This document shows positions 52,262 to 59,829 of a stretch of DNA of 64,000 bases, piece after piece. The notes under the pieces are model-generated. The model had not been told where the DNA came from. It worked only from the letters and a program-made list of their open reading frames with translations, and did not search any database. Position 1 is the stretch's first letter, and each line of letters begins with the position of its first letter. Location: NCBI GenBank assembly GCA_965117015.1, contig OZ220747.1, forward strand, positions 1 through 64,000, written 5' to 3'. Both the position numbers and the translations under genes were made by a program. The DNA is from Aldehydirespirator sp965117015 (GTDB lineage: Bacteria > Actinomycetota > Acidimicrobiia > Acidimicrobiales > Aldehydirespiratoraceae).

Positions 52262-53257
52262 GAACAACACCTGAGCGACCGAGTTGACCGCGCCCTTGAT
52301 GCGGTGCCGGCCCTAGGTGCAACAGCAGCAGTCGAGACGCGCCGTCTCGACTGGGAGAACCGGCTACTGGAGCTGGAGGAGGCCCAGCACATCGGCCGGC
52401 TGCAGCGCAGCCTGCGCCGCATGCGCCACAACCGGCTGCTGCTGCTGGGCTCCGCGCTGGGCGTGGTGGTGCTGGGCGCCGGGATCCTGGGACCGTGGAT
52501 CACCGGCGGCGACTACGTCACCCAGGACTTCCAGGACATCCACCTTCCGCCGCTGAGCGACGGGCACATCTTCGGCACCGACGCCCTGGGCCGCGACATG
52601 GCGGTCAGGGTCTTCGTGGGCATCAGGGTGAGCCTCACCGTGGCCGCCGGGGTGACCCTGCTCGCGCTGGTGGCCGGAATCGTGCTCGGCATGGTGGCCG
52701 GCTACCTGCAGGGTTGGACCGACCGCGCCATCGGAGGGGCTGTCGACTTCATCTGGGGCTTCCCGCTGATCCTGCTGGCGGTGCTGTTCGTGGGAGGGAT
52801 GGGCGGCGGTCTGTTCCCGGTGATCCTGGCCGTCGGGCTGGTCAACACCGCAGCCATCGCCCGCGTGGTGCGGGGCGAGGTGCTGACCCTGTCGCAGCGG
52901 GAGTTCGTGGAGGCGGCCCGGGCCGGCGGCTACTCGTCCATGCGCATCATGTGGCGTCACATATTCCCCAACATCCTGGCCCCCGCGTTCGTGCTGGCGT
53001 CCTACTACGTGGCCGTGGCCGTGATCGCCGAGGCCGCCCTGTCGTTCATCGGCCTGGGCGCCCAGCCTCCCACCCCGAGCCTGGGGCAGATGGTGGCCGA
53101 CGGCCGCAACTTCCTGCGGCTCAACCACTGGGAGTCGACCATCCCCGGCATCGCCATCGTGCTGGTGGTGCTGTCGGTGAGCCTGATCGGCGACGGTCTG
53201 CGCGACGTGTTCGACCCCCGCCTGCGCCACGAGGCCAAGTCGGTGGACGAGCAATGA
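52238..53257 (+). CDS. ABC transporter permease (DppC-like)
   Basis: A 339-residue inner-membrane permease with an N-terminal charged segment and about six transmembrane helices. HIFGTDALGRDMAVRVFVGIRVSL and RGEVLTLSQREFVEAARAGGYS, containing the EAA loop that contacts the ATPases, are typical. The chosen GTG 52238 falls inside a dispersed repeat, so the first 15-20 residues (MSEANKSGEQ) may not be real; GTG 52304 is an alternative. It is before the DppB-like gene, the reverse of the usual B-C order, and is linked to it by two micro-ORFs. Confidence 0.88.
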   Translation: MSEANKSGEQHLSDRVDRALDAVPALGATAAVETRRLDWENRLLELEEAQHIGRLQRSLRRMRHNRLLLLGSALGVVVLGAGILGPWITGGDYVTQDFQDIHLPPLSDGHIFGTDALGRDMAVRVFVGIRVSLTVAAGVTLLALVAGIVLGMVAGYLQGWTDRAIGGAVDFIWGFPLILLAVLFVGGMGGGLFPVILAVGLVNTAAIARVVRGEVLTLSQREFVEAARAGGYSSMRIMWRHIFPNILAPAFVLASYYVAVAVIAEAALSFIGLGAQPPTPSLGQMVADGRNFLRLNHWESTIPGIAIVLVVLSVSLIGDGLRDVFDPRLRHEAKSVDEQ

Positions 53258-53277
53258 ACGACCGGGGCACTCGATGA
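53254..53277 (+). CDS. Micro-ORF 1 linking the two permease genes
   Basis: ATG 53254 overlaps the permease stop (ATGA). The frame codes for MNDRGTR and its TGA (53275-53277) overlaps the next ATG at 53274. Confidence 0.35.
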   Translation: MNDRGTR

Positions 53278-53322
53278 AGCGCATCGCGGCGCGAGGTGAT
53301 GCCCGATGAAGCGCATCGCGGC
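53272..53322 (+). repeat. 19-bp direct repeat at the permease B start
   Basis: CGATGAAGCGCATCGCGGC occurs at 53272-53290 and 53304-53322, spaced 32 nt. The second copy is the true start of the DppB-like gene. The first opens a micro-ORF in another frame, so the start region appears duplicated. Confidence 0.8.
53274..53309 (+). CDS. Micro-ORF 2 linking the two permease genes
   Basis: Encodes MKRIAARGDAR, whose first seven residues copy the start of the permease B protein. Its TGA (53307-53309) overlaps the permease ATG at 53306. It starts on the stop of micro-ORF 1, so three ATGA junctions follow one another. Confidence 0.35.
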   Translation: MKRIAARGDAR

Positions 53323-54223
53323 CCGCTCCATCTACACGCTCATCGTGTTGTTGCTGTCGTCGATCGCGGTCTTCTACGCCATCCGGCTCTCGGGCGGCGA
53401 CGCGGTGTCGGCCCGGCTGCCCGCCTCGGCCTCCTACGAGGAGCGCGAGGAGTTCCGGGAGCTGCTGGGCCTGAACGACCCCGTCCACGAGCAGTACTTC
53501 CGCTACATGGGCCGCCTGGTGACCTTCGACCTCGGCAAGTCGCTCACCAACAACGCCGACATCTTCGACATGCTCACCCACCATGGCAAGAACAGCCTGA
53601 TACTGGGCGCGGCCGCCTTCGGGCTGGTGTTCGCCATCGGGGTCCCGTTCGGCATCCTGGCCGCGGTCAGACGGAACAGCTGGGCAGACGGCTCGGTGAT
53701 GACGTTCTCGGTGGCCGGCATGGCCGTGCCCAACTTCTGGCTGGCCCTGCTGACGGTGTGGTTATTCGCGTCCACGCTGGGATGGCTGCCGTCGGCCGGG
53801 TGCTGCAGCTTCAAGCAGTTGATCCTGCCCGCGGTGGTGCTGGCCATGGAAGGGATCGCCCTGACCGTGAGGATGACCCGGTCGGCCATGCTGGAGAACC
53901 TCGGCCAGGACTTCGTGAGAACGCTCCGGGCGGGTGGCCTGTCGGAGGCGAGCATCATCGGCAAGCACGTGCTGCGCAACGCCATGGTGCCCATCATCTC
54001 GCTGGCCGGGCTGCGTATCGGCCAGATCGTTGGCTACGCCCTGGTGGTGGAGACGATCTTCGGCTGGCCCGGCCTAGGCCAGGTGCTGGTCAACGCGGTG
54101 CTGAGGCGCGACTACCCGGTGGCCCAGTTCTTCTCGCTGGTGCTGATCACCATCGTCGTGCTGAGCAACTGGGCGGCCGACGTCGGCTACACCGTGGCCA
54201 ACCCCAGGCTGCGCAAGTCATGA
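53306..54223 (+). CDS. ABC transporter permease (DppB-like)
   Basis: A 305-residue inner-membrane permease with about six transmembrane segments. The N-terminal YTLIVLLLSSIAVFYAIRL, the periplasmic loop LLGLNDPVHEQYFRYMGRL with DLGKSLTNN, and the RTLRAGGLSEASIIGKHVLRNAM segment with the EAA-type loop are typical of the DppB family. It is preceded by micro-ORFs with ATGA junctions, and its own stop overlaps the ATPase start (ATGA 54220-54223), so the whole operon is translationally coupled. Confidence 0.92.
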   Translation: MKRIAARSIYTLIVLLLSSIAVFYAIRLSGGDAVSARLPASASYEEREEFRELLGLNDPVHEQYFRYMGRLVTFDLGKSLTNNADIFDMLTHHGKNSLILGAAAFGLVFAIGVPFGILAAVRRNSWADGSVMTFSVAGMAVPNFWLALLTVWLFASTLGWLPSAGCCSFKQLILPAVVLAMEGIALTVRMTRSAMLENLGQDFVRTLRAGGLSEASIIGKHVLRNAMVPIISLAGLRIGQIVGYALVVETIFGWPGLGQVLVNAVLRRDYPVAQFFSLVLITIVVLSNWAADVGYTVANPRLRKS

Positions 54224-55239
54224 GCGCCGCTACGAGCACGACCGGAGCGGCGGCCACCAACGGCTCGCCCAAGACGCCGGTCCTGTCGGTCCGCAACCTC
54301 CACACCGCGGTGGGCACCCCCGAGGGGTCCTTCGACGTGGTGCGCGACGTGTCGTTCGACATCAACCCCAACGAGGTGCTGTGCCTGGTGGGCGAGAGCG
54401 GGTGCGGCAAGACCATCACCGCGCTGTCGATCATGCGGCTGCTGCCCACCCCCCCTGTTCGGATCACCTCCGGTGAGGTCGTCTTCGACGGCGACGACCT
54501 CACCCAGCTGCCGGCGCGCCGGATCCGCGACGTCCGCTCCGAACGCATCTCGATGATCTTCCAGGATCCGCTCACCTCGCTCGACCCGGTGTTCACGGTG
54601 GGCCAGGTGATGACCGAGGTGATCCGCACCCACCGCGACGCCACCAAGGCCGAAGCCCGCGACATGAGCGTCGACATCCTGAGAGCCGTGGGCCTGCCCG
54701 CCCCCACCGAGCGGTTCGACTCGTACCCGCACGAACTGTCGGGCGGGATGCGCCAGCGGGTGATGATCGCCACTGCCCTGGTGCTCGACCCCGAGATCCT
54801 CATCGCCGATGAGCCCACCACCGCGCTCGATGTGACCGTGCAGGCCCAGATCCTGGAGCGGCTGCGTCAGGAGCAGCAGGACCGCAGCATGTCGATGCTG
54901 CTGATCACCCACGACCTGGCCGTGGTGGCGTCCATTGCCGACCGGGTGGCGGTGATGTACGCGGGCGAGATCGTGGAGGAGGCACCGGTCGACGAGCTGT
55001 TCTCCAACCCGCGCCATCCGTACACCCAGGGCCTGCTGCGGGCCCTGCCCCATGCCAGTCGCAAGCGCCGGGAGCTGGTCCCGATCCCGGGGCTCGTCCC
55101 GCCCATGCAGATGATGCCCGCGGGCTGCCGCTTCGCTCCCCGCTGCCCCCACGCGCTGGAGCAGTGCTGGACCGACCATCCTCCCCACGAGGTGGAGGCC
55201 GGAGTGGGGTTCCGCTGCTTCAACCCCCAGCCCTTCTGA
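54220..55239 (+). CDS. ABC transporter ATPase (DppD-like)
   Basis: A 339-residue cytosolic ATPase. Walker A GESGCGKT is at residues 58-65, signature LSGGMRQRV, Walker B LIADEPTTALD and the switch His in LLITHDLAVV. The C-terminal domain GCRFAPRCPHALEQC is typical of oligopeptide and dipeptide importers. It overlaps the DppB-like gene by 4 nt. Its expected partner ATPase is encoded divergently at 58095. Confidence 0.93.
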   Translation: MSAATSTTGAAATNGSPKTPVLSVRNLHTAVGTPEGSFDVVRDVSFDINPNEVLCLVGESGCGKTITALSIMRLLPTPPVRITSGEVVFDGDDLTQLPARRIRDVRSERISMIFQDPLTSLDPVFTVGQVMTEVIRTHRDATKAEARDMSVDILRAVGLPAPTERFDSYPHELSGGMRQRVMIATALVLDPEILIADEPTTALDVTVQAQILERLRQEQQDRSMSMLLITHDLAVVASIADRVAVMYAGEIVEEAPVDELFSNPRHPYTQGLLRALPHASRKRRELVPIPGLVPPMQMMPAGCRFAPRCPHALEQCWTDHPPHEVEAGVGFRCFNPQPF

Positions 55240-55251
55240 CCGCTGGCTGAC

Positions 55252-55944
55252 ATGGCACTATCGAAACCGTTTCCGATCGAGGTCGCGTTGGCGGACGGGA
55301 CAGTGCTGCGGGGGGTCGAGCATCCCGCCGACGGGCCGCCGCTGCTGTTCGTGCACGACCTCGGCGAGGACCTGGATGCCTGGGGTGCGGTGGCGCCCGC
55401 AGTGAGGGCGGAGGGCTTCCGGGTGATCTGCCTGGAACTCCGGGGCCACGGCCTCTCCGACGGCAAGCCCGATCCGTCCGCCACTGTCGATGACGTGACC
55501 GGCGCGCTGGCCGAGGTACGTGGCGCCTTCGGCCCCTGCGGGCTGGTGGTCCACGGGACCGCGGCCCGGGCCGCCTTCGAGCTGGGCGGCGAGCACGGCG
55601 CCCCGGTCCATGCCGTGGTCAGCCCCGCGCCCGGACCGGGCGACGCTGACGACAGCGACGACGGCGTCGGGTCGGTCGCCTCCATGCGGGTGCTGTTCAC
55701 CGGCGCTCACGATGAGCCCGTGCACGAGCATGTGCGGACGAGCCATTCGAGGATGCGAGGCCAGAACATGTGGATCTCCACGGGCACCGCGCTGCGAGGC
55801 CCGACCCTGCTGCAGGAGCACCCCCACCTGGTGGAGCAGCTGGTGATGTTCATGCGCCGGCACCTCACCGCCTACCACCTCGCCTGGATCGCAGAGCAGG
55901 CCGAGAACCGGCAAGACTCCGAAGAACAAGACTCGGACGAGTAG
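55252..55944 (+). CDS. Alpha/beta-hydrolase-fold protein lacking the nucleophile
   Basis: A 230-residue protein with the start of an alpha/beta-hydrolase fold: LLFVHDLGEDLDAWG (oxyanion-type loop) and ICLELRGHGLSDG. The nucleophile elbow, expected as GxSxG, reads HGTAA at residues 101-105, with Thr-Ala instead of Ser. The usual catalytic Asp and His near the end are also unclear; the C-terminus is acidic (EEQDSDE). It is probably inactive as a hydrolase, or has a changed mechanism. It starts 12 nt after the ATPase stop and is likely in the importer operon. Confidence 0.72.
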   Translation: MALSKPFPIEVALADGTVLRGVEHPADGPPLLFVHDLGEDLDAWGAVAPAVRAEGFRVICLELRGHGLSDGKPDPSATVDDVTGALAEVRGAFGPCGLVVHGTAARAAFELGGEHGAPVHAVVSPAPGPGDADDSDDGVGSVASMRVLFTGAHDEPVHEHVRTSHSRMRGQNMWISTGTALRGPTLLQEHPHLVEQLVMFMRRHLTAYHLAWIAEQAENRQDSEEQDSDE

Positions 55945-55969
55945 CGGACCACCAGAAAGGCAAGAAGCC

Positions 55970-56836
55970 ATGGACGTAGTGGATGGCCACCTACATCTGT
56001 TCAAGGCCCTCAGCGACGACTACCCGCGGGCCATCTTCGACATCATGGCGCCGCCCGAGCGCGAAGAGCTTGCGGCCCGCCTGCTGGAGGCGATGGACGC
56101 CGCAGGGGTGGACCGGGCCATCTTCTGCGCCCTGTCTCCGCACGACCGCTTCCTGACCGAGGTGCTGGCCGACCATCCGGGCAGGTTCGCGGGCGTCGCC
56201 GTGCATGACTTCGAGGACCCCGATCCGCTGGCCACGCTGCAACGCAGGATCGACACCGGGATCGAAGGCGTCCGGTTCTACGGCTTGGAGGGCGAGCCCG
56301 GTTCCGACCCCGAGTCGCTGGCGGTGTTCCCGGCTCTGGCCGCCATGCGCGACGCCGGGATGAAGGCCTGGTTCTACGGGCCCGCCGACCAGGTGGCGCT
56401 CCTCGACGGCTGCCTGGAGCTACTGCCCGGTCTGAAGGTGGTGCTCAACCATCTGGGGTTCCTGCCCAACATGCACCTGGAGCTGCGAGTGGACGACTAC
56501 CGGCGGCCCCGGTTCGACATGCCGCTGCCCCCGCCCGGGCTGGAGGTAGTGGAGGCGCTGGCCGCCAAGCACCCAAGCGTTCACGTCCACCTGTCGGGGC
56601 ACTACGCCTTCAGCGGCGCCCCCTATCCCTACCGGGACCTCCAGGAGACCACCGACCGGATCTACGCCGCCTTCGGCGCGGCGCGCATGGTGATGGCCTC
56701 GGACTGGCCCTGGATCCGGGAGGAGCCCGGCTACCCCGAGACCCTCGGCGTGATCGACCATCTCCTCGGCAACATCAGCGCGGATGAGCGGGACATGATC
56801 CGGGGCGGTACCGCCATGTCGCTGTTCAACTTCTGA
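55970..56836 (+). CDS. Amidohydrolase-family protein (amidohydrolase 2 type)
   Basis: A 288-residue TIM-barrel metal-dependent hydrolase of the ACMSD/amidohydrolase-2 type. VDGHLHLF near the start gives the first two metal histidines; VVLNHLGF and HLSGHYAF contribute further His, and MASDWPW holds the catalytic Asp near the C-terminus. It may decarboxylate or hydrolyse a cyclic or aromatic acid; the substrate is open. AGAAAGG lies about 10 nt before the ATG. It is last in the plus-strand importer operon, before a dispersed repeat. Confidence 0.83.
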   Translation: MDVVDGHLHLFKALSDDYPRAIFDIMAPPEREELAARLLEAMDAAGVDRAIFCALSPHDRFLTEVLADHPGRFAGVAVHDFEDPDPLATLQRRIDTGIEGVRFYGLEGEPGSDPESLAVFPALAAMRDAGMKAWFYGPADQVALLDGCLELLPGLKVVLNHLGFLPNMHLELRVDDYRRPRFDMPLPPPGLEVVEALAAKHPSVHVHLSGHYAFSGAPYPYRDLQETTDRIYAAFGAARMVMASDWPWIREEPGYPETLGVIDHLLGNISADERDMIRGGTAMSLFNF

Positions 56837-56855
56837 CCGAGAGGCCGAGGGCAGC

Positions 56856-56901
56856 GAGGCCGTGGCCCGAGCGGCCCGTGAGCAAAGCGAACAAGAGCGG
56901 G
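56856..56901 (+). repeat. Dispersed intergenic repeat, copy C
   Basis: Differs from copy B (52216-52261) only by GCAAAG for GCGAAG within the core, and it lies 20 nt after a stop codon, as copy B does. Here the contained GTG begins no gene. The rest of the gap 56837-56928 shows no gene. Confidence 0.75.
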
Positions 56902-56928
56902 AGACCGCGCCAGCCCACGGCTAGGAGA

Positions 56929-58080
56929 TCAGCTACCCCACTCCTCGATGGCGTCGGCCAGGCGCTGCACGCCCTCCATCAAGAGATCCGGGGCCGTGGC
57001 CAGTGAGATGCGCACGAACCGGCCGGAGCCGGGGCCGAAGGTGTCACCCGGCACCACCGCCACCTGCTTCTCGGTCAGCAGCCGGAGCACGAAGTCCTTG
57101 CCCGAGCTGCCGCTGCCGCTCACGTCGATCATCAGGTAGAAGGCGCCACGGGGCCGCACATGAGGGACGCCCCGGCCGGTCAGGTACTCGGTGACCATGT
57201 CTCGCCGCTGCCGGTAGGCGTCTCGCATCTCGACCACGCATTCCTGCGGACCGGTCACCGCCGCCAGGGCGCCCATCTGCGCGGGGGCGTTGACGCACGA
57301 CGTGATGGGCTCCTGGGCCCGCACGATCAACGGCGACACGCCCGGCGGCACCACCAGGTAGCCCACCCGCCAGCCGGTCATGGCGTAGGTCTTGGAGAAG
57401 CTGAAGAAGGTGATCACCCGACCGTCGGTGTCGAGCGGCGCGGCCGGCGTGTACGGCCCGTCGAAGGAGATCTCGTCGTAGACCTCGTCGGAGAAGACCA
57501 GCAGGTCGTGCCGGCGGGCCAGTTCCATCAGCTCGGCCAGGGCGGCGGCGTCGGTGACCGCGCCGGTCGGGTTGCCTGGAGAGTTGAGCAGGATGGCCTG
57601 CGTGCGCTCCGTGATCAGCGGCTCGACGTCGGCGGCCTGAGGGACCAGATCGGCCTCGGGCCGCAGCGGGAAATGGACCGGCGTGATCTTCAGCAGCGTC
57701 ATCATCTGGGCGTAGTTGGGCCAGCTCGGATCGCCCAGCAGCATCTCCGCGCCCGGGTCCACCAGCGAGACCATGGCGCTGTAGATCCCGGCGACGGCGC
57801 CGGAGGTGACCACCACCTGATCGGCGGCGGCGTCGATGCCGTTGCGCTCGGTGACCTTGGTGGCCAGGGCCTCGCGCAGCGGGGGGATCCCGGCGTTGGA
57901 GGTGTACTTGGTGAATCCGTCGAAGGCGGCCTTGGAGGCGGCCTCGCAGACATGACGGGGGGTGTTGAAGTTGGGCTCGCCCGTCTCCAGGCGGATGGCG
58001 CCGTCGATCGAGTTGGCCAGTTCCATGACCTCGCGTATGCCCGAGCGCGGCATTCCCGCGATGGGCTGCGACGGCCTCAT
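56929..58080 (-). CDS. Class I/II aminotransferase B
   Basis: A 383-residue PLP enzyme and paralogue of the one at 44856. MRPSQPIAGMPRSGIREVM, LETGEPNFNTPRHV, VTSGAVAGIYSAM, SPGNPTGAVTD, FSDEVYDEIS, and the PLP lysine in FSFSKTYAMTGWRVGY are present; VRISLATAPD has the carboxylate-binding Arg. It is 14 nt downstream of the second importer ATPase on the same strand, so it is likely co-transcribed with it and may transaminate an imported amino acid. Confidence 0.88.
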   Translation of the reverse strand: MRPSQPIAGMPRSGIREVMELANSIDGAIRLETGEPNFNTPRHVCEAASKAAFDGFTKYTSNAGIPPLREALATKVTERNGIDAAADQVVVTSGAVAGIYSAMVSLVDPGAEMLLGDPSWPNYAQMMTLLKITPVHFPLRPEADLVPQAADVEPLITERTQAILLNSPGNPTGAVTDAAALAELMELARRHDLLVFSDEVYDEISFDGPYTPAAPLDTDGRVITFFSFSKTYAMTGWRVGYLVVPPGVSPLIVRAQEPITSCVNAPAQMGALAAVTGPQECVVEMRDAYRQRRDMVTEYLTGRGVPHVRPRGAFYLMIDVSGSGSSGKDFVLRLLTEKQVAVVPGDTFGPGSGRFVRISLATAPDLLMEGVQRLADAIEEWGS

Positions 58081-58094
58081 TCGCTATACGACCT

Positions 58095-59174
58095 CTACAC
58101 GACCTGGCGGGCCTCGGGGAAGTGGCAGGCCACCCAGTGACCGCCGGTCACCTCCTCGAGCGGCGGCTCCTGCACCCGGCACACCTCCTGGTCGCGACCC
58201 ACATGGCAACGGGTATGGAAGCGGCATCCGGGCGGGGGGTTCAGCGGGCTGGGAACATCCCCCTCGAGCAGGATGCGCAGCCTTCCCCGCTCCAAGTCCG
58301 GGTCAGGCACCGGGACGGCCGACAGCAGGGCATGGGTGTAGGGGTGCATCGACTCCGCGAACAGCCGCTCGGCCGAGGTGCGCTCCACGATCTTGCCCAG
58401 ATACATCACGGCGATGTCGTCGCACACATGGCGCACCACCGCCAGATCGTGGGCGATGAACAGGTAGGTGAGGCCGAGCTCCTGCTGGAGCTCGTCGAGG
58501 AGGTTCAGGACCTGGGCCTGGATCGACACGTCGAGCGCCGACACCGGCTCGTCGAGCACCAGGAAGCCGGGATCGAAGGCCAGGGCCCGGGCCACGCCGA
58601 TGCGCTGGCGCTGCCCGCCGGAGAACTCGTGGGGGTAGCGGTCGATGATGCGGGGATTGAGGCCGACCAGCCGCAGCAGTTCGCCCACCCTGGTGTCCTG
58701 CTCGGTGCGGGGCATCGAGGTGTGCACCTTCAGCGGCTCCCGCAGGGCCTGGCCCACCGTCATGCGGGGGTTCAGCGAGGCGAACGGATCCTGGAACACG
58801 ATCTGCATGTCGCGGCGCAGCCGGCGCAGGTCGGAGCGGCTGCTGGCGATGATGTCGATCCTCTCGGTCGTGCCGCCGTCGATCGGACGCTGCAGGACCA
58901 CGTCACCCGACGTCGGCTCGATCAGGCGGAGGATGCACCGGGCGGTGGTGGACTTTCCGCAGCCCGACTCCCCCACCAGTCCCAGCGTGCGCCCGAACCC
59001 GATGTCGAAGGACACGCCGGCCACCGCCGACACCTCGCCCTTCTCGCCGCCCAGCCAGCCGCCGCCCACCTCGAAGGTCTTGACGAGGTCGCGCACCGAG
59101 AGGGCCGCATCACCGCCGGTGCCGTTGGCACCGGCAGCCTCCGAGACGCCGTCGACCGGCTTGGTCGGGTCCAT
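58095..59174 (-). CDS. ABC transporter ATPase (DppF-like)
   Basis: A 359-residue ATPase with Walker A GESGCGKST, signature FSGGQRQRIG, Walker B LVLDEPVSALD and LFIAHDLAVV. The C-terminal GCRFHTRCHVGRDQEVC marks the oligopeptide family. It completes the ATPase pair of the importer, but it is transcribed divergently from a separate promoter. ATG 59174 is chosen because TACCAT ends 7 nt upstream. An Asp/Glu/Gly-rich 20-residue tail precedes the ABC domain. Confidence 0.93.
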   Translation of the reverse strand: MDPTKPVDGVSEAAGANGTGGDAALSVRDLVKTFEVGGGWLGGEKGEVSAVAGVSFDIGFGRTLGLVGESGCGKSTTARCILRLIEPTSGDVVLQRPIDGGTTERIDIIASSRSDLRRLRRDMQIVFQDPFASLNPRMTVGQALREPLKVHTSMPRTEQDTRVGELLRLVGLNPRIIDRYPHEFSGGQRQRIGVARALAFDPGFLVLDEPVSALDVSIQAQVLNLLDELQQELGLTYLFIAHDLAVVRHVCDDIAVMYLGKIVERTSAERLFAESMHPYTHALLSAVPVPDPDLERGRLRILLEGDVPSPLNPPPGCRFHTRCHVGRDQEVCRVQEPPLEEVTGGHWVACHFPEARQVV

Positions 59175-59181
59175 CGGCGCG

Positions 59182-59191
59182 ATGGTACTGT
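59182..59191. promoter_or_regulatory. Overlapping divergent -10 boxes (ATGGTACTGT)
   Basis: Minus-strand TACCAT (59187-59182) ends 7 nt before ATG 59174. Plus-strand TACTGT (59186-59191) precedes the PPOX gene, whose ATG 59227 has AAGGAG. The two boxes share TA, the same layout as at 25534-25543. Confidence 0.45.
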
Positions 59192-59226
59192 CTGGCCTCG
59201 ACCAGTGAGAAAAGGAGCGGTCGACT

Positions 59227-59763
59227 ATGAGCAGTTTCCGAGGCGATCTGGGCGGCTTGACAGCCGAGGAGATGGAGCAGTTCCTGGCGGGCAACCCCGT
59301 CGCCCGCCTGGCCACCCTGAAGCCCGACGGGTCGCCCTACGTGATGCCGGTGTGGTACCAGTGGGACGGCGAGGCTCTGTACTTCGTGGGCCGGCAGCGG
59401 GCCCTGTGGTGCGAGTACATCAAGGCCGACGGCCGGGTGAGCGTGGTCATCGACGCTCCCCACAGCGACCCCGACGAATCGGGCCAGGCGATGGAGATCC
59501 CGAAGGTCTACATGGAGGGCACAGCCACCATCGAGGAGGAGCCCAACATCGGGGGCCGCTGGGTTCAGATCGCCGAGCAGATGTCGTACCGGTACCTCGG
59601 TCCCAACGGGCCTACCTACCTGGTCTCCACTCTCCAGCAGCCGCGCTGGCTGGTGAAGCTGGTGCCCACCAAAGTCAAGACCTGGAAGGGTGTCGGCTGG
59701 GCCCGGCGCTACTGGGTCGACGACAGCGGCGGCCCAAGCTACGAGGAGGCTCACAGCACCTGA
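59227..59763 (+). CDS. Pyridoxamine 5'-phosphate oxidase-fold (PPOX) protein B
   Basis: A 178-residue split-barrel protein. LTAEEMEQFLAGNPVARLATL and SPYVMPVWYQWDGEALYFVGR are the family's flavin/F420-binding pattern. It is the paralogue of the protein at 46010. AAAAGGAG lies about 10 nt before ATG 59227. Its stop TGA at 59761 is in the same reading frame as the following SDR coding region, with no other stop between, an unusual junction. Confidence 0.8.
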   Translation: MSSFRGDLGGLTAEEMEQFLAGNPVARLATLKPDGSPYVMPVWYQWDGEALYFVGRQRALWCEYIKADGRVSVVIDAPHSDPDESGQAMEIPKVYMEGTATIEEEPNIGGRWVQIAEQMSYRYLGPNGPTYLVSTLQQPRWLVKLVPTKVKTWKGVGWARRYWVDDSGGPSYEEAHST

Positions 59764-59829
59764 CCCCGGCCGGCAGCCGCGCCGCGGCGGCCGGACCGCT
59801 TCCCGCCGCAAGCCGCTAGGAGGCCCCAA

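Noticed and set aside
59761..59763. TGA recoded as selenocysteine joining PPOX and SDR
   Set aside because: No downstream SECIS-like hairpin was noticed and the PPOX protein has its normal length; start-codon loss in the SDR is simpler.
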